Assembly: GCA_022641835.1 (NCBI GenBank)
Contig: CP048719.1
Span: forward strand, 620,001-684,000
Length of the DNA: 64,000 bases
Direction: 5' to 3'
Origin: Petasospora fabianii
Taxonomy: Eukaryota; Ascomycota; Saccharomycetes; Phaffomycetales; Wickerhamomycetaceae
Below are positions 1 to 9,976 of this stretch, piece by piece. Under the pieces are notes generated by a model. The model ran no database searches, had not been told where the DNA came from, and worked only from the letters and a program-made list of their open reading frames with translations. Position numbers and translations under genes: made by a program. The first letter of the stretch is position 1. Each line of letters opens with the position of its first letter.

Positions 1-216
1 CTTATCCCAATTGTTGGTGACTTGATCAATATTGCCTATAAGGCCAATACGAGAAATTGTATTCTATTAGAGGAACATTTGAAGAGGAAAGCAGGTTCAC
101 ATCCACTCACGTCGCAGGTGCCAAATAAGAGTGCACCACCACCTCCAACAAGAGATATTGATAAGACAAAGCATGTCTCTGATACAACCCACGCTAAGGC
201 ATATCAGGAGGTTTGA
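1..216 (+). CDS. DUF4112 family protein, C-terminal part only
   Basis: The reading frame is open from the first base and ends at a TGA at 214-216, so only the last 71 residues are present. It begins LIPIVGDLINIAYKANTRN, which matches the hallmark of the DUF4112 family (P-hydrophobic-GD followed by KANxRN and LLEEHL). DUF4112 proteins are small, probably membrane-linked proteins of unknown biochemical role in fungi and bacteria. The tail after the motif is hydrophilic, with a proline run, and looks disordered. The start and any presequence lie outside the window. Confidence 0.75.
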   Translation, partial: LIPIVGDLINIAYKANTRNCILLEEHLKRKAGSHPLTSQVPNKSAPPPPTRDIDKTKHVSDTTHAKAYQEV

Positions 217-513
217 AAGTGAGAGCAAAACAGCAAACTGCATTGTCAGCATGACTAGAAGTAAATTACTGTACTCAAATCATAAAAACATAAATGCCTG
301 GTATAATAATGAATGCAAATTATAAATGATGAATGTATCCGAAGGACTTTTAACGTGTACCTTCAGAGACCTGCCTTAGACCGTGATGACAAAAAAAAAG
401 AGCATGGACATATGAACTCTCAAAGCTCACCATGAAGCAACGTGGTTGTGTGAGTTCTTTAGACATCTCCTGAGACGAAAACACCCCTTTTTTGGTGGTT
501 GAGCATTTTATGC

Positions 514-1734
514 TCAATTAGTAACACTGCTCCACAGTTGTCTCTTCCAACTCTCCAAACTGCGATGCATATCATATAGTTTCTTCAACTCTTGATCATC
601 CTTCTTTTGCTTCCTTTGCACTTCCTTGTACAATCTTTCATACTCTTTATACTTTGAACGGAATCTCTCAGCGAGTTGATCTAGATAGGATACATCTTTC
701 CCCTGTGTCGTCTCTTCGAGCTTACGCTTCTTATCATTTGTCTCATGCTTTTGATGTTGTACAGCTGTAGGCGTTGAAGATGAGTTTCGAGTGGATTCAT
801 TTGATGATTTCTTCTCTTGTTTGGCACGAGCCCTTTGTTGGTCCGACTTGGTTTGTGAAGTCGCTGTTGTTGTGGATGCCGCTGTTGATGATTTTTTACT
901 ACCTTGTGATTTCTTGGGTGATGTAGGAGATGGGGGTGTTTTCTCCAACTTTGCCAGTGTCGCCCTTGCTGGATGCGATGACGGATACTCCAAATAATCA
1001 TAGACTGCATGACATGTCTCCTTAAGAATCTCAAGCTCTTTGTCTGAGTATTTCCACTCACCAAGTCTTAAGTCCTTGTAGTTGTTGTAGTTCAGAACAT
1101 AGTAATGTTCATTAGGCTGTATGTCAGCATTGGCTCTTGGACGAGGGAAGTTGAAGATGACAGGATCTCTAACACGAGGCACCCACGGCCTCGACACTGT
1201 CTCGAGTAGGGAGTCGAGCTCCTGTGATGAAATATTTGTCTTCTTTAAGAGTTCATCCCTCGTTGCTGGACCAAGCGCCAGACAGTGTATTAGACGACGT
1301 GAGATCTGCGCGCTCTTGCTATTGGACGCAACTGCCGGTTTCGGTGTAGAGCGAGACTGATGTAGATATGATGATTCTGGTGGTGGAGATGTCTTCTTGT
1401 ATGCATTAGACTTCTCAGAAATGGATGAAGTGGATGATGCCGGTGAAGAGATAGGTGTGTTGATTTGAAGACGGGACTTGATTGAGCCTACGCTTTTGAG
1501 GGAAGATTGCGATAGGTGCTTGAAACACTCTGTCGCATTGAACTCTGGGTGAGTATCAAGGGCATAAGATTGTCCACCAGCCTTGAGTGTAAGCTCACCA
1601 TCCTTGACGATAAGCTTAAGCCTGAGAGTGTTGCGTGACAGCAGCTGCTGAAGGTCACTGGAGATTCTCATGGAGAAGGCAGGCGTGCCTGCTGCGGTGT
1701 TTGGTGAGCTGAAGGGCAGCAGTCGCTTAGTCAT
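514..1734 (-). CDS. ELL-type RNA polymerase II elongation factor
   Basis: A 406-residue protein in three parts. Residues 1-130 hold a beta-rich start with GELTLKAGGQSYAL. Residues about 140-250 hold a winged-helix segment (RRLIHCLALGPATRDELLKK) typical of the ELL fold. After a low-complexity Ser/Lys/Gln linker (about 265-345), the last 55 residues form a charged coiled coil (LAERFRSKYKEYERLYKEV...MHRSLESWKRQLW) that resembles the occludin/ELL homology domain. ELL proteins raise the catalytic rate of RNA polymerase II and work with EAF partners in the nucleus. S. cerevisiae has no clear ELL, so its presence here is notable. The ATG at 1734 gives the full N-terminal domain. Family assignment is by motif only; no symbol is assigned. 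Confidence 0.65.
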   Translation of the reverse strand: MTKRLLPFSSPNTAAGTPAFSMRISSDLQQLLSRNTLRLKLIVKDGELTLKAGGQSYALDTHPEFNATECFKHLSQSSLKSVGSIKSRLQINTPISSPASSTSSISEKSNAYKKTSPPPESSYLHQSRSTPKPAVASNSKSAQISRRLIHCLALGPATRDELLKKTNISSQELDSLLETVSRPWVPRVRDPVIFNFPRPRANADIQPNEHYYVLNYNNYKDLRLGEWKYSDKELEILKETCHAVYDYLEYPSSHPARATLAKLEKTPPSPTSPKKSQGSKKSSTAASTTTATSQTKSDQQRARAKQEKKSSNESTRNSSSTPTAVQHQKHETNDKKRKLEETTQGKDVSYLDQLAERFRSKYKEYERLYKEVQRKQKKDDQELKKLYDMHRSLESWKRQLWSSVTN

Positions 1735-2854
1735 TGTCGCTGCTGATGTTATAAGACTGCAGAACGGTGGTTGTTATGTTATTGCTTGTGTCTGTCTTAT
1801 TGAGCCCTTGAGCAACAAGTAAAGTCGTCCTTGACCAGTGGCGCCAAATGTCCCAGTGCAAGTGGTGGTGGAGAAAGGAAAGTGAGTTGGCAGCGATCAG
1901 CGGGAGCGAGGGCGTGATAGATTTGGGCCTGGGACTGAGAACAATAGGCGAGGCCCAAACCAAAAGGACCAAAAAAAGAAAGCGATAGGCGCGCCTGGAC
2001 CTTCGGATTTTGCGGGGAGCTATGTCCAGTGGGCCAGGAAGGAAGATGGTTTTAAGGCAGGATATTTGGTGATATGGTTTAGAAAGGAAGATCTAACCCT
2101 ACTATTACAGTTGCTCGTGTAGCAACACCATTCAGTTTCAACTAAGACGGCTCAAGCGCTTCAGTTATTGCAAAATGCATGTCTCTCTACGCGAAATGTT
2201 GGCGTAAAATGGTGCGCACGATCGGCCCATCGGAGGGGGGTCAAGTGGTGGGTGGGACTACACATTAAGACTAAGAGTGTGCTTATTTCGAGGATGATCG
2301 ATGGCTTTCTACTCCAGTAGAACTGACTTTGATCTCTTCTCTCTTAATTCTTTTGGAGAGCATACTTGTATATAGTAAAAGGTCTGTGATAGGTCCCCTT
2401 ACTATCCCAAGCTCCTTAGCTAACCGCGGAGTTCTTCCCCTCTACCCTCCAAGACCTCGAAGACTAGACCCAGACTTGCCCAAAATCCCCACAAGATACT
2501 GCCATCACCAAGTTGGGAAAAACGTCCCAAACAATTTCCCCAAAGAGGAAATTATCCATATGCAGCTAATGACAGTTACATAATCGTGTTTGTGATAACA
2601 CCAATCAGGCAACTTCCGCATTCGAGCATTATTTTTCACCACTAAGTTGAGCCCTCCTTTAATTTTTTTTTTTTTAGAATATTTTTTTTTTTCGCGATGG
2701 TGGTGGTGGGACGCGGGCGCAAGGGGGGGGCGATGGCGACTGCCGGGCAAACTTGTAAAATATCAACAGACCACTCTTCTCTTAAGTGCACTAAGGAGAG
2801 AGTGAGAATTATACTATCTCAAACCACAGACACCAACAGAAACAAACAGACATA
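1735..2854. promoter_or_regulatory. Divergent promoter region, ELL-like gene / SVF1
   Basis: This 1.1 kb stretch separates two divergently transcribed genes and must carry both promoters. It contains T runs around 2659-2693, followed by a G-rich segment (about 2697-2735), close to the SVF1 side. Short open frames here (for example 2329-2583 and 2505-2750) show no recognisable protein. Confidence 0.5.
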
Positions 2855-4021
2855 ATGCTTAAGTGGGTTCAAGGTGGTATTTCCGCAGTTACAGGCATTG
2901 CCGAGCCAGAGTACGGCCCAGATCACATCCATTCCATCACAGAGACCGTCAAGGACAAGCAGCCGTTCACAGAGGCCACACGTGAGGATTTCCACTGGAT
3001 TGCTCCTTCATATACCAACGTTGAGACACAGACTTTCTACTTTACCGATCTTAAGAAGGGTCTCCTTGGTTTCGCCCAGGTTATTCACTCCAATGTTGTC
3101 GGCGTTCACACCACTGCCCAGTTCACTTTTAAGATCTACAACACCAACACAAAGCAACAGATTTGGACTTCTACCAAGCTTGAAGACTTTGTCATCAAGG
3201 GTAACAACTTCTATGCCAAGAACCTTCAGATTGAGCTTGCAAATGACAAGGACGAATACCGTTTGATCTCTAAAGTGAATCCTGAATCTATCGTTGACCT
3301 CACATTTACCAAGCTTGCTCCAGCAGCAAAGATTGGTACCAATGGTACTACAGTATACGGTCCATCCCTTGAAGACCAATGGGGTACCATGAGACACCTT
3401 TTCTGGCCAAGAAACAACGTTAAAGGATCCATCAAGTCCACTGACCCAGAATCTGGTAAGGAGACAGAATTTGACATTGATGGTAAATCTATGTTTGTGA
3501 TGGCAATGCAAGGTATGAAACCACACCATGCTGCCGCTACATGGAATTTCTTGAACTTCCACAGTGAGAAACTTTCTTGTGTCTTGATGGAATTCACAAC
3601 TCCAAAGTCTTATGCTTCAACTAAAGTTACATTGGCCTTTGTCGCTAACGATGAAGGTATTGTATGTGCTTCTATAAACAACGATTCCTTGCACCAGAAG
3701 ATCCAACCTGATGAAGAAGTTGGCTGGCCAAAACCATCTGCCATTGAGTTTGACATCCATGGTGTTGATCCAGCTGCTACCGATGCTGAGGTTGCAGAGG
3801 GTAAGAAGACCGTTGAGGCAAAAGTTTCAGGTGATTTGACACTCATTGAACGTGTTGATGTCATGGCTGAAATTCCACAATTTGTTAAGAACATTGTTAG
3901 TGGTGTCGCTGGTACAAAGCCATATATCTATCAGTTCTGGGAAAAGATGTCCATCGAATGTGGTGATGTCAAGGAGAGCGGTCTCGGTTACGTTGAAACC
4001 ACTTTCATCACTGAGGCTTAA
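2855..4021 (+). CDS. SVF1: Survival factor SVF1
   Basis: 388 residues, near the usual Svf1 length. The N-terminus MLKWVQGGISAVTG is the family signature, and NVETQTFYFTDL, GFAQVIHSNVVGVHTTAQFTF, DQWGTMRHLFWPRN and MKPHHAAATWNFLNFHSEK follow in the expected order. Svf1 is a double-lipocalin-like (calycin) protein that moves ceramides from ER to Golgi and protects cells from oxidative stress and diauxic-shift death. The amphipathic N-terminal helix, acetylated at Met-Leu in S. cerevisiae, is the membrane-binding element. The ATG at 2855 is preceded by an A-rich leader. Confidence 0.95.
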   Translation: MLKWVQGGISAVTGIAEPEYGPDHIHSITETVKDKQPFTEATREDFHWIAPSYTNVETQTFYFTDLKKGLLGFAQVIHSNVVGVHTTAQFTFKIYNTNTKQQIWTSTKLEDFVIKGNNFYAKNLQIELANDKDEYRLISKVNPESIVDLTFTKLAPAAKIGTNGTTVYGPSLEDQWGTMRHLFWPRNNVKGSIKSTDPESGKETEFDIDGKSMFVMAMQGMKPHHAAATWNFLNFHSEKLSCVLMEFTTPKSYASTKVTLAFVANDEGIVCASINNDSLHQKIQPDEEVGWPKPSAIEFDIHGVDPAATDAEVAEGKKTVEAKVSGDLTLIERVDVMAEIPQFVKNIVSGVAGTKPYIYQFWEKMSIECGDVKESGLGYVETTFITEA

Positions 4022-4384
4022 ACAATCGCACTTACATGTTCTTGTTTTGAATTTTTGCATTCTTTGCTTTTACTTATTACTCCTTCCATAACTCACGTCT
4101 TTTATGAGCTTTTTTTTTTTTTTTTGCCTTTTATTCTATCCATCTGTTACGAGCTTGCAACCAACCTAATCTTAATCCTTACGTCTTGCTCACGAATGCA
4201 GCTCCTGATGTATTGTCACAATGAACTAATTTCCTGAAGTCTGAACGTAGTCATATCCCTACACTTCTAGAGATGAACACTCTATGATAACATTTATGCA
4301 AACAAGTCTAGAAAAGAGGGGAACCAAAGTCTCCCAATATGCAAAGGACAAAATCAAACTAAGAGAAGAAACGAAATAACAACT
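4022..4384. other. Convergent 3' region between SVF1 and p24 gene
   Basis: Two genes converge here. It holds a T run near 4111-4124 and AT-rich sequence fitting 3' UTRs and poly(A) signals. No RNA gene or conserved reading frame was seen. Confidence 0.5.
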
Positions 4385-5026
4385 TTAGACAACTTTATGT
4401 TTGATGAAGAAACTCTTCAAATACTTAAGTTGCATCCAACAAACAGCAGCTAATACAACAAGTTGAACGATGCAAAATTTCACAACTTTACCATTAGTCG
4501 TCTCACTCAGATCTCTAAAGATTGCCTCACGTTCTCTAATGAGTTCCTGTTCCCTTTTGATCTCTTGCAGTTTATTGTTCATCTCCTTGACTTTGTTCTT
4601 CATTAATGAGATTGTATCCCTTTTCTGTGAATCAATCATCTCATCACCTGCTTGTACAATATCAAACAAGACGCGGAGTGTTGACTTCTTATCTTTAAAC
4701 GTTGGAGTGATGCAAAAGCGATGCTCACCGGATTCCACTGCACTAAATGCAAACTCACCATATGCATTACTCTTCTGCTTCATCACTAAATGCTCGTTAT
4801 CAAAAGTTTCATAAACCGAAAGCTCAAGACTAACATCGGGCACTTTAACAAACTTACCCTGTCGACCGCTCGTTGAGGCATACGCGTCAACATTGGCAAT
4901 CACAAGTGAGCTTTTGGTGAGTTCCTCATAGAAACACCGTGTGGTTCCAGGGGTTGTGTAGAAGTGGATTGCTTGTGTAACTCCACAAAGCGCCAGCACG
5001 ACGATGGCGCAGAGACTCTTCAACAT
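4385..5026 (-). CDS. ERP5: p24-family cargo receptor, Erp5/Erp6-like
   Basis: 213 residues from the ATG at 5026. That ATG is preferred over the in-frame ATG 90 bases upstream because it places a clean signal peptide (MLKSLCAIVVLALCGVTQA) at the N-terminus. Next come the GOLD domain (IHFYTTPGTTRCFYEEL...SVYETFDNEHLV...SGEHRFCITP, with the paired cysteines), a coiled coil (about residues 125-175), a single membrane span (FCIVQLVVLAAVCWMQLKYL) and a short cytosolic tail (KSFFIKHKVV) with FF for COPII binding. p24 proteins cycle between ER and Golgi and help load GPI-anchored and other cargo. The sequence fits the Erp5/Erp6 branch best. Subfamily naming is less certain than the family. Confidence 0.85.
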   Translation of the reverse strand: MLKSLCAIVVLALCGVTQAIHFYTTPGTTRCFYEELTKSSLVIANVDAYASTSGRQGKFVKVPDVSLELSVYETFDNEHLVMKQKSNAYGEFAFSAVESGEHRFCITPTFKDKKSTLRVLFDIVQAGDEMIDSQKRDTISLMKNKVKEMNNKLQEIKREQELIREREAIFRDLSETTNGKVVKFCIVQLVVLAAVCWMQLKYLKSFFIKHKVV

Positions 5027-5412
5027 GGGATCAAGATGTGTAGAAGATCTTAGATGGAGACCGATAAGGTTCGGTAGATCTTGAGTGTTGGTATAGGGCG
5101 GTTGTTGATTGGACAAGTAATATGTGAGTAAACTCTTGGACTAAGACCAGACTGAAGTTCTAACAACAAGTTCCTTGTGAAGAGATCTCTAAGAAGGTCT
5201 CTTAAGAGAATGTGAGACACGATGCGGCGGATCGGCCTTTTTCAGTTTCGACGCGTTTCGGTTCGCGTCTTAGCTGTGGCCGAGTTGATGATGGATCTAT
5301 ATCTTGGAGGACTTATTTGTACTTCTAGTTTTGCCATTCTATGTGAGATAAGTATCAAGTCATGTGCTTTTATTTGGTATTTGCAGCGGTTAGGGGCGAA
5401 TAATTTGAGTCA
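5027..5412. other. Spacer upstream of p24 gene and downstream of methyltransferase gene
   Basis: Both neighbours are on the minus strand, so this 386-base stretch holds the p24 promoter and the 3' end of the SET-domain gene. The in-frame N-terminal extension of the p24 reading frame falls here and is probably not translated. Nothing else was recognised. Confidence 0.4.
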
Positions 5413-7371
5413 TTATTGCCCAATATCAAGACCTTGAATGCCCTCAGCCATCTCATCTACCGAAGCATACTTCATATATAAATCAGCTCTCTTCTCAGCA
5501 GCAACTGTACGAGGTCTCAGTCTCTGTGATAGCCACTCCTCATCCACATCCTCTGATCCAATGATCAGGTCCGTCTTGGCCTCATCCGATTCAGCAAAAG
5601 TGTAGATTTTTGAGAACACCTCGAGAATGTCCCGTTCCACAGTAGTGTAGTCTCTGACAATAGACTCACCTTGTGACATGTCCTTTAAAGCCTTGTTGAT
5701 GATTTCAAGACGGTACGTGGCATACTCATGGAAAAATTTGAGGAATCTCAACATTAGCTGGTCCACTTCGTCATCTGGGATACCTTCCACAATCTCCATC
5801 AAATTAACTTGCTCTTCCTCCTTAACGTATACACATGTGTATGGAATCACGTCATATCCACCGATGAGATCGTTTTCATCACCTTCCTCGAGCTCAAGCA
5901 GCTTCTCGATATACTCATCATCCTGAAGCTCACTGTAGAACTTCACAATAGCCAACGCGCCTTCCTTGTAGTACTTCATACCTTTGACAAATCCAAACAC
6001 AATAAAGTTCTCATCCAGGTTCATCTTAACATCAATCAGTTCACCTTTCGAATCATATCCAAGCACAAATTGCACACTCGGCTGAACATGTAACCATTTC
6101 AACAATAACCCAAGATCATGTTCATACTTGACACCTTCAACTTCGGAACTAACAGTGTAATTCTTGACAAAATCTCTATCAATAGACATCTCAAACAATG
6201 GACGCACATTATGACTCCTTGGAATAAAACCATATGCATATGCAAACTTTAGCGTATCTTCGTAATCCGAGTATCTAATAAACACCTCAACTTCCTCCTT
6301 GGCACTTTGTGCCAATGTCAATACCTTATCGTTGAGTAGGCGAAGAAGGACATCACCAGTCTCCGGTTCAACGTCAAAGAAGGCATTCAAGTAATCGTTA
6401 CTATGGTTAACAAAGTCCACCAATGGGACGATTGTCGATGATACTGAGAAGCCATAGGTTGGGTTTTTGGCCTTTTCATCCTGGGAAGTATCTGCCTCAG
6501 AGTTGAAGATTGTGCTATCTGGGTCAACGTATACGGTGCGAGGATCTGTTGTTGGTGTATGTTTTTGAAGCTTGTCGTATCTTCCAGTTTCCTCATTGGT
6601 GTCGTCCTGTTGAGCAGGGATACGTTCTGGAATCTCCAATAGACGTGATATCACAGAGAGTTCAATCTTGCGCAAAAGGTCATCATTGACAAAGGATTTC
6701 CAATCAACTTCAACTTCATCGAGCTGCCCAAGTGCAGTGTAGATGGCATCGTATCTGATTCTCTCAATTCTTTGACGATACTCTCTAACGACATACTTAT
6801 GCACTTCAAAGAACTTGTCATAGTACTGATCAACAGTGAGAGCTGGAACTTCAGTACGATCGAGCAATTCCCAAACCATATCGAGCTTGGCAAATGGTGA
6901 TTCGTTGAGTGATCCGTACTTCTTTGCGTCCTTCTTAGTCAACTCATCTCTGATCTTCTTCAATATAACAAGCATTTGAATCTGTCCCACCAGGATGTTT
7001 GTCTCGCTAACACCACCTCTCACAAATGGATCAACCTGGTTTTCAAATGACTCGGAGAAGACGGAAAGGAACTTTACAACAACTTGACTCTGCTTCAGCA
7101 TGTCCTGTGCAAGAATCTCATCGTCATAACTCTGCTGTGGGACAAGCAACATGTCAGAGAAGCTATCAAGACTCACTGTGAGTTTCTTCGGAACCCTCAT
7201 GACCTCCAGGTGTCCCTTAGGATCTAATTCATCATCAAGTTTTTGGAGAGAAAGGAACACACCTGTTCCACCAAGTGATGAGTTCTTAATGGATAGAAGT
7301 GGAGAGATTGTACTTCCCTGTGATACAGCCCATTGGATGAATTCATCTCGGAATTTGTTAGTGACAGTCAT
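5413..7371 (-). CDS. SET-domain protein-lysine methyltransferase (Efm1-like)
   Basis: 652 residues from the ATG at 7371 (MTVTNKFRDEFIQWAVSQG). The open frame continues 56 codons upstream through a hydrophobic stretch, but that part lies in the divergent promoter and is unlike family members. The start of the domain (FIQWAVSQGSTISPLLSIKNS...GTGVFLSLQKL) and the late SET motif (STIVPLVDFVNHSN...ELR-type substrate region...EVFIRYSDYEDTLKFAYAYGFIPRS) fit the Rubisco-LSMT-like split-SET group. In yeast this group contains Efm1, which methylates translation elongation factor eEF1A, and the Rkm ribosomal-protein methyltransferases. The C-terminal 250 residues resemble the substrate-binding domain. 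Efm1 is the best guess; an Rkm-type substrate is possible. Confidence 0.7.
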   Translation of the reverse strand: MTVTNKFRDEFIQWAVSQGSTISPLLSIKNSSLGGTGVFLSLQKLDDELDPKGHLEVMRVPKKLTVSLDSFSDMLLVPQQSYDDEILAQDMLKQSQVVVKFLSVFSESFENQVDPFVRGGVSETNILVGQIQMLVILKKIRDELTKKDAKKYGSLNESPFAKLDMVWELLDRTEVPALTVDQYYDKFFEVHKYVVREYRQRIERIRYDAIYTALGQLDEVEVDWKSFVNDDLLRKIELSVISRLLEIPERIPAQQDDTNEETGRYDKLQKHTPTTDPRTVYVDPDSTIFNSEADTSQDEKAKNPTYGFSVSSTIVPLVDFVNHSNDYLNAFFDVEPETGDVLLRLLNDKVLTLAQSAKEEVEVFIRYSDYEDTLKFAYAYGFIPRSHNVRPLFEMSIDRDFVKNYTVSSEVEGVKYEHDLGLLLKWLHVQPSVQFVLGYDSKGELIDVKMNLDENFIVFGFVKGMKYYKEGALAIVKFYSELQDDEYIEKLLELEEGDENDLIGGYDVIPYTCVYVKEEEQVNLMEIVEGIPDDEVDQLMLRFLKFFHEYATYRLEIINKALKDMSQGESIVRDYTTVERDILEVFSKIYTFAESDEAKTDLIIGSEDVDEEWLSQRLRPRTVAAEKRADLYMKYASVDEMAEGIQGLDIGQ

Positions 7372-7594
7372 TGTCTGGATTGCAATAAACAGTGTGAATG
7401 ACAGCAAGAAACAGGAACAGGACAAACAAATTGCGCAGAAAGAGATAAATGCGGGTGTTGTGGGTTCAAGTGCCAAAAATGCCGAGGCCAATGTGCGCGA
7501 ACCCATAACTCCACACATTATTTTTTTTCCGAGGCTCATCTCTCTTTAAGTTGTCTCTTAACTTCTTTAGATCTATCAGTTACAGCTCATACAA

Positions 7595-8884
7595 ATGTCC
7601 CAGGAGGATCTCCTTGAAGAGTTGACTCGTTTGCGAGCGGAAAATGCATCTCTCAGAGCCCAAGTCTCATCACAGCATCACACAGAGCCCACCAACACTT
7701 CAAAATTAGTCAATGGACTCACACACGATGAGTACAAACGCTACGGCCGTCAAATGATCGTCCCACAAGTCGGATTCACGGGGCAATTATCACTCAAGCA
7801 CTCCAAGGTTCTTGTCGTCGGTGCAGGAGGACTCGGGTGCCCGGCGTTGATGTATCTTGCTGGCTGTGGCATCGGCAAGATTGGTATTGTTGATGGTGAT
7901 ACCGTTGATGTGTCAAACCTGCATCGGCAGGTGATGCACGATTCCACAACTGTTGGGATGATGAAAGTGGAGAGCGCTAGATTGTTCATCAATAGATTGA
8001 ACCCAGGTGTCGAAGTGAGGACGTACGCGGAACGTCTGTCAACGGATAATGCATTCGACATCTTTGAAGAATGGGATCTGGTGCTGGATTGTACCGACTC
8101 ACCATACTCAAGATATCTCATCAGTGATGTTGCCGTTGTCTTGGGAAAAACTGTGGTTTCAGGTTCTGGATTGAAGACTGAAGGACAGTTATCCATCTTG
8201 AACTTTGAGAATGTTGGTCCTTGCTATAGATGCTTCTATCCAACGCCTCCGCCGCCAAACAGTGTTACGAGTTGTACAGACGGTGGTGTCATCGGACCTG
8301 TGATTGGATTGATGGGTGTGATGATGGCATTGGAAGCGATCAAGATCATCACTGGAACATATACAGTGGAAAACTTCAAACCATTCCTCTCAATATACTC
8401 TGGTTATGATCAACAGAGCATAAGAACTTTCAAAATGAGGGGACGTAAGAAAGATTGTCTCTCATGTAGTGGTAAGATCACCAAGGAGACGATACAGTCC
8501 GAGATCAACTACTCTGAATTCTGTGGTGTTATAAACTATGATGTCTTGCCCGAGGATCTCAGAATCACAGTGGATGAATACAATAGAGTCGTGATGATGG
8601 ATCAAGACCACATCCTTCTCGATGTGAGACCACGGGAGCATTACGCAGTTGTCAATCTACCACACAGTATCAATATACCATGGGATCGCATACAGAGGCT
8701 TAAGCACATTGATGAACTGGGATTCGATACAGCAAAGCCCGTATACACCATTTGTCGATTTGGAAATGATTCCCAATACGCTTCAAAGTTCCTCAATGAT
8801 ACGTTTGGCCTCAACACTAAGGACATCAAAGGTGGTCTCAGCCAGTGGTCTGCCAAGATCGATCCTGATTTACCTACGTACTAA
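7595..8884 (+). CDS. UBA4: E1-like thiolation enzyme UBA4
   Basis: 429 residues. The ThiF/E1 domain carries the nucleotide loop VLVVGAGGLGCP at 72-83, the adenylation motif NLHRQ at 108-112 and a catalytic Cys at 227 (TSCTDGG). Zinc cysteine pairs sit at 210/213 and 288/291. A C-terminal rhodanese domain follows (about 320-429) with the sulfur-carrying Cys387 in TICRFGNDSQ. Uba4 adenylates and thiocarboxylates Urm1, supplying sulfur for 2-thiolation of wobble uridine in tRNA and for urmylation, in the cytosol. Leu162 and Leu164 of the conserved DLVLDCTDS motif are CTG codons, evidence that CTG means leucine here. It diverges from the methyltransferase gene across about 220 bases. Confidence 0.96.
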   Translation: MSQEDLLEELTRLRAENASLRAQVSSQHHTEPTNTSKLVNGLTHDEYKRYGRQMIVPQVGFTGQLSLKHSKVLVVGAGGLGCPALMYLAGCGIGKIGIVDGDTVDVSNLHRQVMHDSTTVGMMKVESARLFINRLNPGVEVRTYAERLSTDNAFDIFEEWDLVLDCTDSPYSRYLISDVAVVLGKTVVSGSGLKTEGQLSILNFENVGPCYRCFYPTPPPPNSVTSCTDGGVIGPVIGLMGVMMALEAIKIITGTYTVENFKPFLSIYSGYDQQSIRTFKMRGRKKDCLSCSGKITKETIQSEINYSEFCGVINYDVLPEDLRITVDEYNRVVMMDQDHILLDVRPREHYAVVNLPHSINIPWDRIQRLKHIDELGFDTAKPVYTICRFGNDSQYASKFLNDTFGLNTKDIKGGLSQWSAKIDPDLPTY

Positions 8885-9022
8885 TGACTCTTCTTGCACT
8901 TTCTATATACGTTCATTAATGATATGCTCTTGTAGCTGATGGTGTATGTTCTAAAGATGTGCGATGTAGGGGGGAAGAGGGATATGGTCATATGCGGTTC
9001 GTTGAAGGAATGCTGATGCAAA

Positions 9023-9765
9023 TCACACTTTGAAATGATCATTCAAGAATCTGTGACAGTGCACTTCGAACTTGTAGCAGAGCTGCTGGAACTTGTTACG
9101 GTTTTTCAAGTCGAGATCAACATCACCATCCATCACAGAGAGACCCAAGTCCTTGTTATACTTGAGTAGTCTTGTATAGAAGCTGAAGAGCACTAAGTTG
9201 AAATAAGCTCTTGCGGCCTCGACAATAGCTGTGGTGAGGAAGATGACACTGTATTCGTAAAATTGTGTGGCACTTTTGCTGTAGTCCTGGCCGGGAACAT
9301 AAGGAGCAGTAGTATCCTCTTTCAAGAGCCATTCTGCGGCAAAGTAGAAGATGTACAGCAAACTGAAGAGGGTATCGACACTGTAGATAACCACGATGGC
9401 AGCATGCTGGAGAGGACGTGGCTTGAGAATGGACGTGAAGCCGACAAAATAGTAGTACACCATCACAAACGATACTATGTAGTAGACCCATTGCATCAAG
9501 TCAAGTGGGTGCCCTGTGAACAGCGAAAGGATACCAAAGATTCCATGCATCTTGTTAAGGATTGCAGTGGCGAGGATTACCTCAACACCGACGTAGAGTG
9601 GGAGGAAGCCAAAGAAACGCTGAGGAATCATTGTGTTAGTAGTCTGTTGTAGAGGAAACGACGAGACCCAAAACAGGCGCCCTGAGTGGAACAAGGAACG
9701 CTAGCCAAGGTGTGGCTCAAGAAAGTGCTTACCTCGGGCAGTGGTAGACTCTGTGGTGAAATCAT
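9023..9765 (-). CDS. KEI1: IPC synthase regulatory subunit KEI1 (two exons)
   Basis: Coding exons are 9733-9765 (11 codons, MISPQSLPLPE) and 9023-9619, giving 209 residues. The unspliced frame with an ATG at 9631 also exists, but that ATG lies inside the intron, between branch point and acceptor. The protein has at least four membrane spans (FGFLPLYVGVEVILATAIL, WVYYIVSFVMVYYYFVGF, AAIVVIYSVDTLFSLLYIF and YSVIFLTTAIVEAARAYF) and the Kei1 signature FTGHPLDLMQW. Kei1 pairs with Aur1 in the Golgi to make inositol phosphorylceramide and directs its location. The S. cerevisiae gene also has an intron very near the start. It diverges from RIO1. Confidence 0.9.
9620..9732 (-). other. KEI1 intron (113 bases)
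   Basis: On the minus strand the donor is GAG|GTAAGC, the branch point is TACTAAC ending 15 bases before the acceptor, and the acceptor is CCTCAG|CGT. Removing it joins PLPE to RFFGFLPLY in frame. Confidence 0.9.
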
Positions 9766-9976
9766 TTCCTGTGGATTAAGCGTTGGATCTGTGGTTCAAA
9801 TAATGTGTTTATTCAACTGTTTTGGTGGAGAAGGAGAGAACGGATCAGTAAATTTGGCAGGAGCGAGCGTGCGCAGACCGAAAAATTCTTTTGAGTTGTA
9901 AGGGCATCGATGAGGTCTCTCTCTCTCTATCTTGTATCTTAAATAGGTCCTTTGAAGCTGCAAACCTCCAACCAAG

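Noticed and set aside
3008-3562. 184-codon minus-strand frame opposite SVF1
   Set aside because: Antisense shadow of a clearly conserved gene.
7372-7539. 56-residue hydrophobic N-terminal extension of the SET-domain protein
   Set aside because: It overlaps the divergent promoter with UBA4 and is unlike family members; the internal ATG at 7371 gives the normal start.
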